The position numbers and the translations under genes are program-made. A stretch of DNA of 64,000 bases, taken from assembly GCA_937928165.1 (NCBI GenBank), contig CALFVT010000009.1, positions 62,001 through 126,000 of the forward strand, in the 5' to 3' direction. The notes under the pieces are model-generated. The model was not told the origin of the DNA. It searched no databases and saw only the letters and a list, made by a program, of their open reading frames with translations. The stretch is from an uncultured Caulobacterales bacterium. Its GTDB lineage: Bacteria; Pseudomonadota; Alphaproteobacteria; Caulobacterales; Maricaulaceae. How positions within the stretch are numbered: position 1 is the stretch's first letter; every line of letters starts with the position of its first letter. This document shows, one piece after another, positions 16,762-27,010 of this stretch.

Positions 16762-18390
16762 ATGCGCCGTTTTTTGCTATCTTCTACGCTATGCCTCGCA
16801 GCTTTATCTGTCGGTATTATAGCGGATGGTCAAGTTGTTGTAGATCAGTTGAATGCGGCTCAACAATATGATTCTGAACCGCTAAACCCGAGTAATGGCG
16901 GACTTGATCCCGCTTTATGGCAAGGCGTAACGGCCTCGCAGGCTAGTGTGGCGCTGGAAGCTGTTGATTATGACGCGCTTTCGGAATTGCCTTATATGTT
17001 TATGCGGCGCGTTCTTTTATCTGCGGGCGTCCCGCCTCAAGGGGATAACGCCGCGCGGGCGGAATATTTAGCGGTTAAGACCCAGGCAAAGTTACAGCTT
17101 CAAGATTATACCGCCCTAAACAGCCTATCTAATCCGCAAAATCCGCAGCAAAGACAGGCCCAGTTTCGGGCAAAATTAGCACTGGCTTCGGGTGATATAG
17201 CGGCGGCTTGTGACGAGTCTGACCGAGAGATTGACAAGCGCGGGGCGGCTTTTTGGATGGAAATGCGTATTATCTGCCATATTATTCGGAATGAAGGACC
17301 CGCTGCGGAATTGACGCTCAATCTTATGCGTAGCCGTGATGATGCGAGCTCTGATTTTGTTGCGCTCGCCGATACGGCATTAGGGCTGCGTAAAGCCGCG
17401 CCCAAAAAGATTTCACAAAATACGGCCACCACAACGGCGCTACAAACACTTATAAATAAGGATGCAGCCATAACGGTTAATGATAATCTCGCCCTTGCTG
17501 TAGATGTACAGCGCGATCCTAATGCGCGTCTTGAGGCGATGTTTAAAACAAAGAACCGGCTGACAGTGGCGCAGGTTAAATCGATCTTTTCCTCCTTTAT
17601 TCTGACAAATGATGGCCTAGCAGGGGGCGTTAATTTTGATATTGATACGGCCTTAGATGGGTTGAATGATGATAAGATAAGAGCAAAATCTGCGGGGCAG
17701 CTTTTTGCAATGTCAATGGATTACGGTAATCCACAAGAGCTTGGACGAGCGGTAGCAGCCTTGTTAAAACTCTCAGGTGACGCTGGGTATGGGCCGCAAA
17801 TGATGCGGGTTTTATCAGACGCCCTACCTTTTATTAGCTATGAAGATCAAGCGCAACTGGATGCGCTTGGTTTTAGTTGGGCCGCTATTCGGCGCAGTGA
17901 TCTATCGGCCTTAAGAGGACTATATCAAGCGCTAGATCCAAATGATCCCTTACGTGGCCGTATTGCTTTGGCCTCTGACGCTTTGGGTAATGGGTTCTTA
18001 CTGGGTGAACTTGGCCTTGATATTGAAACGCGGCTTTTAGCAGATGAGGCCGCTCAAGATGATGCACGCCGGGATGCTTTAATTGGTCTGGCGCTAGGGG
18101 CGCGTATGTCCGATGCGGCATCAACGGCCTTTCATGCGTATAATGGCCGCGATTCCATTAACCCCCTTCATTTAGCACAGATAAACAGTGCTGCCGCAGC
18201 CAATGCGCGGGCGGCTTTATTAATTGAGATTGCAAAATCTATTGGAGGACGTGAGCTCAGTGAGCTGTCAAAACTCGAGATATATAGTTATATCAAAGCT
18301 TTGTCTACGGCGGGCCTGCCGCGCGAAGCTGGTGAACTTGCGGCCTATGACTTTATGTCCCGTATTACGGATAACCCTAACAGCGAATGA
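16762..18390 (+). CDS. Exported alpha-helical hypothetical protein
   Basis: A 542-residue protein with an N-terminal signal peptide (MRRFLLSSTLCLAALSVG, cleavage probably near residue 22). The rest is rich in Ala, Leu, Asp and Arg and reads as repeated helical pairs, similar in texture to TPR/solenoid periplasmic proteins, but no named domain is recognised. Segments such as DIAAACDESDREIDKRGAAF and DPNDPLRGRIALASDALG suggest helical-hairpin packing. It lies between aroK and xerD and its stop overlaps the xerD start (ATGA), so it is co-transcribed with xerD. Its function is unknown. Confidence 0.8.
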   Translation: MRRFLLSSTLCLAALSVGIIADGQVVVDQLNAAQQYDSEPLNPSNGGLDPALWQGVTASQASVALEAVDYDALSELPYMFMRRVLLSAGVPPQGDNAARAEYLAVKTQAKLQLQDYTALNSLSNPQNPQQRQAQFRAKLALASGDIAAACDESDREIDKRGAAFWMEMRIICHIIRNEGPAAELTLNLMRSRDDASSDFVALADTALGLRKAAPKKISQNTATTTALQTLINKDAAITVNDNLALAVDVQRDPNARLEAMFKTKNRLTVAQVKSIFSSFILTNDGLAGGVNFDIDTALDGLNDDKIRAKSAGQLFAMSMDYGNPQELGRAVAALLKLSGDAGYGPQMMRVLSDALPFISYEDQAQLDALGFSWAAIRRSDLSALRGLYQALDPNDPLRGRIALASDALGNGFLLGELGLDIETRLLADEAAQDDARRDALIGLALGARMSDAASTAFHAYNGRDSINPLHLAQINSAAAANARAALLIEIAKSIGGRELSELSKLEIYSYIKALSTAGLPREAGELAAYDFMSRITDNPNSE

Positions 18391-19358
18391 TGGATGCGCA
18401 AATAGAGCGGTTTTTAGAGATGATAAGCGCCGAACGGGGGGCGTCTGATAATACATTATCTGCTTATAACCGGGATTTAATGGATTGGTCTGAGAGTTTA
18501 CTGTCTCCGGTCGCGTCGATTACAGCGCCGGATATTGAAGAGGTTCTCGCAAGCTGGGCGGCCTCTGGCCTCTCGGCGGCGACAACGGGGCGCAAGCTTT
18601 CGGCGTTCAAACAGTTTCTAGGGTTTTTGCAATCTGAAGGGGACATTGCCGCTAACCCAGCCTTTAATATACGTGGGCCAAAACGGGGCCGGCCTTTACC
18701 CAAAGTCCTGTCTGAGGATGATGTCGAACGCCTGTTTGAAGCTGCCGAAATGGATAATAGTGTCAAAGGCATTCGCCGACAGTGCATGCTTGAAATTCTC
18801 TATGCGGGCGGCCTACGGGTCAGCGAGCTAGTGTCCCTAAAGCTTGCGCCCGTTAAGCGGGCGGCGGCTATATTGAAAATGGATGCACCGTCCCGAGAGG
18901 CGGCGCTTCGAAACGGGAATGGCTGCCTTATTATTAAGGGAAAGGGCGGAAAAGAACGGCTCGTGCCTTTGACGGAAACGGCGCTTGAAGTTATCGGAAC
19001 TTGGCTAGATGCGAGGCAAGACAGCCTACCGAAAGGGATTGACGCCAAGAAACGTGCAGAGGGTTATCTTTTTCCCTCACGCGGAAAGCTTGGCCATATC
19101 ACACGGGAGATGTTTGCGATCGACCTAAAGGCTTTGGCGATCACCGCAGGCTTGCCGCCGTCTAAGCTCTCGCCGCATGTGCTGCGCCATGCCTTTGCGA
19201 CACACTTGCTTGCACGCGGGGCAGATTTGCGCAGTGTTCAGACATTATTGGGACATTCGGATATATCGACAACGCAGATTTATACCCATATCCTTGATGA
19301 ACGGCTGAAGGCGCTGGTCTATAATGCTCACCCTTTAAGCGGTAAAAATACACCCTAG
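18387..19358 (+). CDS. xerD: Tyrosine recombinase XerD (chromosome dimer resolution)
   Basis: A 323-residue site-specific recombinase that resolves chromosome dimers at dif with XerC and FtsK. The N-terminal SAM-like DNA-binding domain (MISAERGASDNTLSAYNRDL) is followed by the catalytic domain with Arg in YAGGLRVSELV, Lys in KGKGGKERLVPL, the HVLRHAFATHLL box, GHSDISTT and the tyrosine in QIYTHI. It is the chromosomal type by length and context (next to accA and aroKB), not a phage integrase. Either of two adjacent ATG codons may be the start. XerC cannot be excluded by motifs alone. Confidence 0.9.
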   Translation: MMDAQIERFLEMISAERGASDNTLSAYNRDLMDWSESLLSPVASITAPDIEEVLASWAASGLSAATTGRKLSAFKQFLGFLQSEGDIAANPAFNIRGPKRGRPLPKVLSEDDVERLFEAAEMDNSVKGIRRQCMLEILYAGGLRVSELVSLKLAPVKRAAAILKMDAPSREAALRNGNGCLIIKGKGGKERLVPLTETALEVIGTWLDARQDSLPKGIDAKKRAEGYLFPSRGKLGHITREMFAIDLKALAITAGLPPSKLSPHVLRHAFATHLLARGADLRSVQTLLGHSDISTTQIYTHILDERLKALVYNAHPLSGKNTP

Positions 19359-19434
19359 CTTTCATCATATAGAGACTTGTTATTCACGGCGCGGGCTTTT
19401 ATGTTAACTGCGTTACAAATAAAGGCATAAGCCC

Positions 19435-20397
19435 ATGAGTTTTGCGCGAACATATCTGAATTTTGAGCGTCCCATTGCGGAGCTGGATAGTAAAATTGAG
19501 ACTTTACTTGAGCTGAAAGATGAGGCGGTTGATGTCTCTGCAGAAATTGCGCAGCTACGAGAAAAATCCGTTGAACAATTAACCCAGCTTTATCAAAAGA
19601 TAGGGCCATGGGAGAAGACCCAAGTTGCGCGCCACCCGCTGCGCCCACATTTCACGGATTACCGCAAAGGCCTTATCACAGATTTCACACCCCTGGCGGG
19701 GGACCGTAAATTTGGTGAAGATCATGCCCTCATGGGGGGACTTGGCCGTTTAGGCGGGCGGCCCGTTGTGGTTATGGGGCATGAAAAGGGAGATACGACG
19801 GAAAAACGTCTTATCCATAATTTCGGTATGTCCAATCCTGAAGGCTACCGTAAAGCGGTGCGCCTCATGGAACTTGCGGAGCGTTTTGATCTTCCTGTTG
19901 TCTCCTTTGTTGATACGGCGGGTGCGTTCCCGGGGCGCGGCGCAGAAGAGCGCGGCCAAGCGGAAGCGATTGCACGGTCTATTGATAAAGGATTATCAAT
20001 AACGTCAGCTTTTGTTTCTGTGATTTCAGGGGAGGGCGGCTCTGGCGGCGCGATTGCTATTGCAACGGCGGACAGTGTCTTAATGTTGGAACATTCGATT
20101 TATTCTGTGATTTCGCCCGAAGGCTGCGCCTCTATTTTATGGCGTGATGGTGCGCGGGCAAAAGATGCGGCTAAAGCGATGAAAATCACGGCGCAGGATC
20201 TGAAATCCTTTGGTGTGATTGATGGTATTATTGAAGAACCCATCGGCGGTGCCCATAGAGACAGGGCGGATATGATAAGCCGCGTTGGTGAGCGTATTGG
20301 GGCGGAGCTTGACCGGCTTGCGCAATTACCTCCGGCGGAGCGGGTGAAATTACGGAAAGAAAAATTCCTGAATATAGGCCGCAGCCTTTTAGGTTAA
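19435..20397 (+). CDS. accA: Acetyl-CoA carboxylase carboxyltransferase subunit alpha
   Basis: The alpha half of the carboxyltransferase that moves CO2 from biotin to acetyl-CoA, making malonyl-CoA for fatty-acid synthesis. The protein is 320 residues, the usual length. The N-terminus FERPIAELDSKIETL, the oxyanion-region PGRGAEERGQAEAIARS and EGGSGGAIAIA are characteristic. It follows xerD by 76 bases and has a terminator 26 bases after its stop. Confidence 0.97.
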   Translation: MSFARTYLNFERPIAELDSKIETLLELKDEAVDVSAEIAQLREKSVEQLTQLYQKIGPWEKTQVARHPLRPHFTDYRKGLITDFTPLAGDRKFGEDHALMGGLGRLGGRPVVVMGHEKGDTTEKRLIHNFGMSNPEGYRKAVRLMELAERFDLPVVSFVDTAGAFPGRGAEERGQAEAIARSIDKGLSITSAFVSVISGEGGSGGAIAIATADSVLMLEHSIYSVISPEGCASILWRDGARAKDAAKAMKITAQDLKSFGVIDGIIEEPIGGAHRDRADMISRVGERIGAELDRLAQLPPAERVKLRKEKFLNIGRSLLG

Positions 20398-20423
20398 CTG
20401 CAGCTTTATAAAGGTCCAAACAT

Positions 20424-20443
20424 CCGCCCTTAGGCGGGGTTTT
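20424..20443 (+). terminator. Probable terminator after accA
   Basis: A short G+C stem (CCGCC / GGCGG, loop CTTA) followed by GGTTTTGG and TTTT. It lies between accA and the convergent outer-membrane protein gene, whose stop is only a few bases beyond. Confidence 0.6.
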
Positions 20444-20447
20444 GGTT

Positions 20448-21185
20448 TTAAAAACGGGTCGAAATTCCCGTTCCGAACCAAAGTAAATTATCATTAGGCG
20501 TGATATCATTAGTGGTCGGAAAATCTAAGAAGTCCTCAGAGTTGAAGCTAAAATTTGTGCCAACATAAAATGATGACGTGTTTGTTACGCTGTAATTTAA
20601 CGATGCCGAGGCGGTGGCCCATTCGTAATCCGTACTATTATCGGAGGTGACAAAACCGGCCGTTAGGCCCAAATTAAGATTAGTTTTATCGGCGATTGAT
20701 AGGCTGCGGCTTATGGAGGCTGATAAAGTAAAGGCTTCAAGGGCGATATCGTAATAAGCCGTTATACTTGGGGATAAAGCACCGCTATGGTTGAGGCTAA
20801 AATAGCCCTCAAAGGAACTTGCATCGCCATTACCAAAATCGAACAGCCCGCCCGGTGTTTGCGGAAAGTGGTAAATTGTTGCGCCGAGTGTTGCTGATAA
20901 ATTTGGCGTAATATTCCAGCCATAACTCCCATATATATCAATCTCGTCACTGGCATTGGCGGATGATTGCCCGAGTCCAGTTGACGCCCAAGCGCCAAGG
21001 GTGAACCCGTCTTTTGATATTGAAATGCTCGGTTGAATAGCCGTATTGGCAAAGCTCACCCCGCGAAAAACATATTCGGAAACATAATCCGCTGTGACAG
21101 ATAGGCTCATATTACCGGCATGTGTGGGTGAAGATATTGCCATAAAGGCGCTCATAGCTGTTGCGGCTATTAAAAGTTTTTTCAT
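20448..21185 (-). CDS. TorF-family putative outer-membrane porin
   Basis: A 245-residue outer-membrane beta-barrel. The signal peptide MKKLLIAATAMSAFMAISSPTHA ends near residue 23. The mature start SLSVTADYVSEYVFRGVSFA and FTLGAWASTG segment are typical of the TorF/TIGR02001 family. Alternating aromatic/hydrophilic strands run to a terminal Phe (FGTGISTRF), the outer-membrane assembly signal. The permeant is unknown. It is a single-gene transcript. Confidence 0.85.
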   Translation of the reverse strand: MKKLLIAATAMSAFMAISSPTHAGNMSLSVTADYVSEYVFRGVSFANTAIQPSISISKDGFTLGAWASTGLGQSSANASDEIDIYGSYGWNITPNLSATLGATIYHFPQTPGGLFDFGNGDASSFEGYFSLNHSGALSPSITAYYDIALEAFTLSASISRSLSIADKTNLNLGLTAGFVTSDNSTDYEWATASASLNYSVTNTSSFYVGTNFSFNSEDFLDFPTTNDITPNDNLLWFGTGISTRF

Positions 21186-21370
21186 GACCTACTCCCTTTG
21201 GCGGCCTGCTACCGCGCGATCTTGATAATGGGGGTTTAGGAGCCCGTGCATATGCGGTCATTCAAAAGGCTGGCTTAATCTCGTAACTAAATGGATTTGC
21301 CTTAGATATGTGCAAATTTTTTATGGATTTGTCTGAATTATCATCGCTGTAAGGAGCTGATTTAGACATT

Positions 21371-21405
21371 ATAAAACCCACTTTTGATGCAAAAGCGGGT
21401 TTTAT
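21371..21405. terminator. Hairpin terminator downstream of secA
   Basis: A 15-pair stem with one mismatch (ATAAAACCCACTTTT / AAAAGCGGGTTTTAT), loop of 5 bases, A-rich on one side and T-rich on the other. It serves the leftward secA transcript, 24 bases after its stop. Confidence 0.8.
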
Positions 21406-21428
21406 AAATATTTATAGGGGCGCGATGG

Positions 21429-24173
21429 CTAAGCGCGGCGTCCATGGCAATGCTTGAACTTCTCCCCCGAACCGCAAGGACAGGGGCTATTACGGGAGAT
21501 GTTTTTTGTAAGCTCCGGCGCAAGCGGTTCTAGGGCTGGACCCGTGGTAACATTTGAACCTGTTCCGGATGCAATGGCATCCATCGGCCCAAGATTGGGG
21601 CGAGACTGAACGTGAGGGGCCGCTTGCTGCTGCGGTGCTTGTTGCGGTGAAGGGGGTGCCTGTTGTTGGCGCTGCATTTGTGCGTTAATTAAAAGCCGCG
21701 TCATAGTCTTGGTGACGTCCTGACGAAGATCGGTTAAAAGGTTATCAAATAGCGTAAAGCTTTCGCTTTTATACTCATTCAGCGGATCGCGTTGTCCGTA
21801 ACCGCGAAGACCGATAACACCTTTTAGGGCGTCAAGCTGTTGGAGATGTTCGCGCCAATTTGTGTCAATAACTTGCAGCAAGATTTGTTTCTCGACGCGC
21901 TGTATCTCTTCTGCCTCAATGCCGCTGGTTAAATGTGTAAAAGCTTCATCCGTTCCTTTTTTAAGGCGCTCAAGCATTTCTTCATCGGCAATGCCTTCTT
22001 CTTCTGCCCATTTGTCAAAAGGGATATCCATCGCAAGATTATCTTTGGCTGCTTGGGTCAAGCCTTTGATATCCCATTGTTCGGCATAGGCTTTTTTAGG
22101 GATATGTGTGGTGATCATATCTTCACAGACCTGATAGCGGAAATCTTCGATTACATCGGAGACATCATCATCCGTCATAAATTCAAGGCGCTGTTCAAAA
22201 ATTTGTTTGCGCTGGTCGTTCATAACGTCATCATATTTCAGAAGGTTTTTACGAATATCAAAATTTCGCTGTTCCACCCGAACCTGCGCACGTTCAACGG
22301 CTTTTGTCATGAACCGGTTTGTTAGGTTTTCACCTTCTTCCCAGCCCATTTTACCCATCATGTTTTTAAGGCGGTCACCACCAAAAATACGCATGAGATC
22401 ATCTTCTGTGGACAGGTAAAACTTAGAGCGCCCCGGATCCCCTTGACGGCCTGTTCGTCCGCGAAGTTGGTTGTCAATCCGCCGGCTTTCATGCCGCTCT
22501 GTGCCCAAAACATAAAGCCCGCCTGCCTTTAAGGCTTGCTGTTTGAGGTCGCTCACTTCAAATTCGATTTTTTCGCGCTGATGACGTAAGCCCGTTTCAT
22601 CAAGGCTGCTGTCAAGCTCTTGCTCTAGGCGCATTTCAAGATTACCGCCGAGCTGAATATCGGTTCCGCGCCCTGCCATATTCGTCGCGATTGTTACAGT
22701 GCCAGGAACGCCCGCACCAGCAACAATTTCGGCTTCTTGCTCATGGAAGCGGGCGTTAAGCACCCGGTGCTTTACGCCTTCTTGGGTGAGATAGCGGGAA
22801 ATGAGTTCTGATTTTTCAATGGAAACAGTTCCGACAAGAACAGGCTGTCCTTTGTCTTGGCAAGATCTTATTTCCTTAGTGATCGCCGCAAATTTTTCTT
22901 GTTCTGTGCGGTAAATCTCATCTTCATCATCAATACGTTGAATCGGGCGGTTGGTTGGTATCTCAAGAACTTCAAGACCATAAATATCCGCAAATTCTGA
23001 GGCTTCGGTGACCGCCGTTCCGGTCATGCCAGAGAGCTTGTCGTAAAGGCGAAAATAATTTTGAAGCGTAATGGACGCCAAAGTGACGTTTTCAGGCTTA
23101 ATGTCGGTTTTTTCCTTTGCCTCAATGGCTTGGTGGAGCCCTTCAGATAAGCGGCGACCATCCATCATACGGCCTGTGAACTCATCAATTAGGACGACTT
23201 CGTCATTTTTGACAATATAATCCTTATCGCGAATGAAAAGTTTATGGGCTTTCAAGGCTTGATTGATATGGTGAACAATGGTGACATTTTCGATGTCATA
23301 AAGACTTTCGCCTTCGAGGAGGCCGCGCTCACGCAGGATGTTTTCAATCTGCTCTGTACCCGCTTCGTTAAATGCTGCGCTGCGAGCTTTTTCATCGACT
23401 TCATAACCATCGTCATTAATTAGCGGAATAATTGTATCAATGGTTTGGTAAAATTCTGATTTATCATCGGTTGGGCCGGAAATAATCAGCGGCGTTCTGG
23501 CTTCGTCGATTAAAATCGAGTCAATTTCGTCGATGATGGCATAGGCATGGTCGCGCTGAAGCATGTCTTCGATTGAATATTTCATATTGTCACGCAGATA
23601 ATCAAAGCCAAACTCATTATTCGTACCGTAAGTAATGTCACAGTTATAGGCCTCTTTACGCTCAGGCTGATAAGCTTCGTAATTATTGATACAGTCGACG
23701 GTTAAGCCAAGAAAACGGTAGACTTGGCCCATCCATTCCGCATCTCGTTTAGCAAGGTAATCATTCACTGTTACAACGTGAACCCCGCGTCCTGTTAGGG
23801 CATTCAAATAAGCCGCCAAGGTTGAAACGAGGGTTTTCCCCTCGCCGGTGCGCATTTCTGCAATCTCGCCACGGTGTAATGTAATACCGCCGACGAGCTG
23901 TACGTCGTAATGGCGCTGGCCGAGGGTACGTTTTGCCGTCTCGCGCACTGTGGCAAATGCCTCCGGCAGAATATCGTCAAGTGTTTCACCAGCTTCAAGA
24001 CGATCCTTAAAGGCCTGTGTCTTGAGTTTTAATTGGTCGTCAGTTAGTTTGATAAAATCATCTTCCAATTCATTAATTCGATCAACGATTGGGCGGATTT
24101 TTTTCAGCTTTCGGTCATTTTCTGTACCAAATAGCTTCTTTGCGAGTCCCAGCATGTTTTGCCTTGATGTCAT
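21429..24173 (-). CDS. secA: Preprotein translocase ATPase SecA
   Basis: The motor ATPase that drives unfolded precursor proteins through SecYEG. The protein is 914 residues. Visible: Walker [23 protein letters not shown] region, [19 protein letters not shown] (Walker B and DEAD-like), [14 protein letters not shown], the [12 protein letters not shown] motif, and the C-terminal zinc finger [15 protein letters not shown] Gln/Pro-rich linker precedes the zinc finger. It is divergent from the PPIase gene, with a 154-base control region between them. The start ATG at 24173 begins [16 protein letters not shown]; the internal ATG at [10 protein letters not shown] is an alternative. Confidence 0.98.
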   Translation of the reverse strand: MTSRQNMLGLAKKLFGTENDRKLKKIRPIVDRINELEDDFIKLTDDQLKLKTQAFKDRLEAGETLDDILPEAFATVRETAKRTLGQRHYDVQLVGGITLHRGEIAEMRTGEGKTLVSTLAAYLNALTGRGVHVVTVNDYLAKRDAEWMGQVYRFLGLTVDCINNYEAYQPERKEAYNCDITYGTNNEFGFDYLRDNMKYSIEDMLQRDHAYAIIDEIDSILIDEARTPLIISGPTDDKSEFYQTIDTIIPLINDDGYEVDEKARSAAFNEAGTEQIENILRERGLLEGESLYDIENVTIVHHINQALKAHKLFIRDKDYIVKNDEVVLIDEFTGRMMDGRRLSEGLHQAIEAKEKTDIKPENVTLASITLQNYFRLYDKLSGMTGTAVTEASEFADIYGLEVLEIPTNRPIQRIDDEDEIYRTEQEKFAAITKEIRSCQDKGQPVLVGTVSIEKSELISRYLTQEGVKHRVLNARFHEQEAEIVAGAGVPGTVTIATNMAGRGTDIQLGGNLEMRLEQELDSSLDETGLRHQREKIEFEVSDLKQQALKAGGLYVLGTERHESRRIDNQLRGRTGRQGDPGRSKFYLSTEDDLMRIFGGDRLKNMMGKMGWEEGENLTNRFMTKAVERAQVRVEQRNFDIRKNLLKYDDVMNDQRKQIFEQRLEFMTDDDVSDVIEDFRYQVCEDMITTHIPKKAYAEQWDIKGLTQAAKDNLAMDIPFDKWAEEEGIADEEMLERLKKGTDEAFTHLTSGIEAEEIQRVEKQILLQVIDTNWREHLQQLDALKGVIGLRGYGQRDPLNEYKSESFTLFDNLLTDLRQDVTKTMTRLLINAQMQRQQQAPPSPQQAPQQQAAPHVQSRPNLGPMDAIASGTGSNVTTGPALEPLAPELTKNISRNSPCPCGSGEKFKHCHGRRA

Positions 24174-24327
24174 AAGCGGCCCGATATGATATAAGGCCGT
24201 ATCTTTATTATACGTTGTGGTGATTTAGGCACGCAAAGGCGTCAAGTCAATGAGCGGGGCAGGGTTTGTCTGTAACTTTCCGTAAATTCTGATAGTTTAA
24301 GACCATAGGCAAGGAAGGTTTATTAAT

Positions 24328-25263
24328 ATGCTGCTTAAACGGTCTGTTTTATTTACGGTTTTGTTCTTAGGAGCCATGTCTTGTCAAAAGCGGATTATTG
24401 CCGATCAAGAGGCCCCGTTTGGGGCTAAACTAGTCCGCCTCGGTGATGTTGAGGTTGCGGCGGTGGACGGCACGTCAATTTACCTGAGTGATGTGGAACA
24501 AGCTGCCCGAGTTAAAGGGGAGTTAACCGCTGCGCAAAAAATTGATCCGGATACGGCTTTGTTTAAGTCAACGCTAAGGGAGCTTATAGATCAACGGGTT
24601 TTAGCTTTAGCCGCAATAAAAGAATCGCTTGACCAAAGCGAGACGGCCAAACGCCGGCGCGCCGCAGTTCTGGAACAGCTTTATGGGCGCTATGTTATTG
24701 AAAATGAGCTTAAGTTAAATGTAACAGACGAGGCGGTTAAACGTCTTTTTGAAGCCCAAAAAAAACTCAACAGCCGTAGCCCTGAACGGCGCGCCCGCTT
24801 GATTGTGGTCGCAAGCCAAGAAGATGCGGATGCAGTGCTGGAGCGCCTTCAAGCGGGAGAAGATTTCGGTGTTTTAGCGGGTATCTTATCGATTGATGAG
24901 GCAACGCGGCATAAAAACGGCGACCTTGGATTTTTTTCTAAAGAAATGTTGGCCCGCCCTGTTGCTAAAGCCGCGTTTGAAACAGCCGTAAACAGTCTTG
25001 CGCCCGTCTTTGAAACGGAAGTGGGCTTTCACATATTAGAAGTAACAGGGCAGCGTAGGCCGCCGCAAAGACAGTTTGAGGATATGGAGGCAGAGTTAAG
25101 AGAATTTCTGACGTTTGAAACGATTAATAATAAAATTAAGGCACTCCGCCAACAAAGTGAAATTCGCTTGAATGTCGCGAGCGCTGTTGATAGGCCGCAG
25201 ACAGAACCGCCCGTTCCTGAGACCTTACCGATTGATGATGTTTCCAGTAATGCGCCAGAATAA
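24328..25263 (+). CDS. Parvulin-type peptidyl-prolyl isomerase, lipoprotein
   Basis: A 311-residue periplasmic folding factor of the SurA/PrsA type. The N-terminus ends in a lipobox (LGAMSC, Cys19), so it is probably lipid-anchored. A SurA-like N-terminal helical region is followed by a parvulin domain: ARLIVVASQEDADAVLERL, GEDFGVLAGILSIDEATRHKNGDLGFF and ETEVGFHILEVT. The position between secA and argJ is the common alphaproteobacterial order and suggests folding of newly exported proteins. Six bases separate its stop from the first possible argJ start. Confidence 0.88.
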   Translation: MLLKRSVLFTVLFLGAMSCQKRIIADQEAPFGAKLVRLGDVEVAAVDGTSIYLSDVEQAARVKGELTAAQKIDPDTALFKSTLRELIDQRVLALAAIKESLDQSETAKRRRAAVLEQLYGRYVIENELKLNVTDEAVKRLFEAQKKLNSRSPERRARLIVVASQEDADAVLERLQAGEDFGVLAGILSIDEATRHKNGDLGFFSKEMLARPVAKAAFETAVNSLAPVFETEVGFHILEVTGQRRPPQRQFEDMEAELREFLTFETINNKIKALRQQSEIRLNVASAVDRPQTEPPVPETLPIDDVSSNAPE

Positions 25264-25281
25264 TCACAGGTGAAAGAACTT

Positions 25282-26523
25282 ATGAGCGCATCACATATAT
25301 CGCCTTTGGCGCCTAAAAACATAGTTGACCTGCCGCCAATAGCGGGGTTTGATATGGGTGCTATCGCGAGTGGAGAACGTTATGCTAACCGCTTGGATCT
25401 ATGGGTGCTACGCGGGCAAAGCGGCACGCAAGCGGCGGGCGTTTTTACAAAAAACTCAGTGCCTGGTGTGCCGATTATCTGGTCGAAGAATGCGCTCAGA
25501 TTATCAGCCCAAGGCCCGTGCCTTTTGGTTGTTAATGCAGGGCGCGCAAATGTTTATACGGGAGAGGCTGGCCGGAAAGTTGCGAGGCAGACCGCGGAAA
25601 AGGCTGCGCAATTATTTGGAGGACAGGCAGAGCGGGTGCTTTTGGCATCAACAGGTATTATTGGCCAATGTCCCGATATAACGCCCATAAAAACGGGCTT
25701 AACCGCTATATCACAAATAATGCAGCCTCATGGCTGGGAGGAAGGCGCAGAGGCAATTCGGACAACCGACACATTTGCTAAACGCGCGAGCGTCACCACG
25801 CAAATATATGGGCAAGAGATTAGGATTAATGGTATTGCGAAAGGCTCTGGTATGATTATGCCCGATATGGCTACGATGCTTAGTTTTATTGCAACAGATG
25901 CCGCAATTTCCCAAGGTGCCTTACAAGATATTTTAAAAGATATAACTGATATTTCCTTTAACGCCATTACGGTCGATAGTGATAGTTCGACATCTGATAG
26001 CGTTATTTTAATGGCAAGCGGGGCGGCAGGTCATAAACCCATTGAAGATGCTCATGATGCGGCTTTAGATGGGTTTAAAGCTGCTTTGACAGAGCTTATG
26101 CAAGACTTAGCCCAGCAGATTGTTCGGGACGGTGAGGGGGCGACGAAGTTCTTTGAGATTAATATTGAAGAGGCAAAAGATAATGCACAGGCCCGTGTTT
26201 TTGCGCGCTCTGTTGCAAATTCACCGCTCGTCAAAACCGCGGTGGCGGGAGAAGATGCAAATTGGGGGCGGTTTATGATGGCTATTGGCAAAACGGGGCT
26301 GCCATTGGATGAAGCAAACATCAGTCTTTATTTTGGCCCGCATCTAGTCGCCCGTCATGGTGCCGTGGATGGTTCTTATAATGAAGACATTGGCGCGGCA
26401 TATATGAAAAACCAAGACTTACAAGTTACGATAAAGCTCGGTCAAGGAAAGGGTAAAGCAAAGATGTGGAGTTGTGACTTAACTCATGGGTATATTTCAA
26501 TCAATGCAGATTACCGCAGTTAA
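25282..26523 (+). CDS. argJ: Bifunctional glutamate N-acetyltransferase / ornithine acetyltransferase
   Basis: Recycles the acetyl group from N-acetylornithine to glutamate in arginine synthesis. The chain of about 413 residues is expected to cut itself before Thr in PDMATMLSF, giving alpha and beta subunits; that conserved ATML site is visible. Other markers are KNSVPGVPI near the N-terminus and SPLVKTAVAGEDANWGR. I chose the ATG at 25282; a GTG at 25270 is also in frame. Whether it can also use acetyl-CoA is not decided by what I can read. Confidence 0.95.
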   Translation: MSASHISPLAPKNIVDLPPIAGFDMGAIASGERYANRLDLWVLRGQSGTQAAGVFTKNSVPGVPIIWSKNALRLSAQGPCLLVVNAGRANVYTGEAGRKVARQTAEKAAQLFGGQAERVLLASTGIIGQCPDITPIKTGLTAISQIMQPHGWEEGAEAIRTTDTFAKRASVTTQIYGQEIRINGIAKGSGMIMPDMATMLSFIATDAAISQGALQDILKDITDISFNAITVDSDSSTSDSVILMASGAAGHKPIEDAHDAALDGFKAALTELMQDLAQQIVRDGEGATKFFEINIEEAKDNAQARVFARSVANSPLVKTAVAGEDANWGRFMMAIGKTGLPLDEANISLYFGPHLVARHGAVDGSYNEDIGAAYMKNQDLQVTIKLGQGKGKAKMWSCDLTHGYISINADYRS

Positions 26524-26579
26524 ACTTGTATTTTGTTAACCATATTTGAGAATTAGATATTAATGATTCTGGAGTAAGC

Positions 26580-27008
26580 ATGCATCAAGACGTTATATTT
26601 GTGGTTGCATGTGCTCTTGTCGATAAAGATGGGCGCGTTATGGCCGCACAACGTCCAAATGGTAAAGATCACGCGGGTTTATGGGAATTTCCCGGTGGTA
26701 AAATTGAAGTTGGAGAAACACCGGAACGCGCAATTATACGCGAATTATATGAAGAGTTATCTGTTGAACCTTGTGAGACTTGTGTGCAGCCCTTAACCTT
26801 TACATCGCATAAGACCGCAGAACGGACGATAACTTTACTTTTATATCTTTGCCGGCAGTGGGACGGTTTTGTAAGGCCAACAGAAGGACAGAGCGTTAAA
26901 TGGCTCTATCCGGACCGGCTAATGGAACTAAATTGGGTTGAGGCGGATATTCCGCTGGCCCGCTATATTAGAGATCACTTACCTAAGGGGTCTCGGTTTG
27001 TGAGGTGA
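26580..27008 (+). CDS. mutT: Nudix hydrolase, MutT type (8-oxo-dGTP diphosphatase)
   Basis: Removes 8-oxo-dGTP from the nucleotide pool, preventing A:T to C:G changes. The protein is 142 residues. The Nudix box is complete: GGKIEVGETPERAIIRELYE followed by ELSV, with the metal-binding RELYEE glutamates. The start region DVIFVVACALVDKDGRVMAAQRP is typical of MutT. A GGAG sequence precedes the ATG. It follows argJ as in related genomes. Confidence 0.93.
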   Translation: MHQDVIFVVACALVDKDGRVMAAQRPNGKDHAGLWEFPGGKIEVGETPERAIIRELYEELSVEPCETCVQPLTFTSHKTAERTITLLLYLCRQWDGFVRPTEGQSVKWLYPDRLMELNWVEADIPLARYIRDHLPKGSRFVR

Positions 27009-27010
27009 AT

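Noticed and set aside
18387-19358. Phage or integron integrase
   Set aside because: The length, motifs and accA/aroKB neighbours match chromosomal XerD, and no attachment repeats, tRNA or phage genes are nearby.
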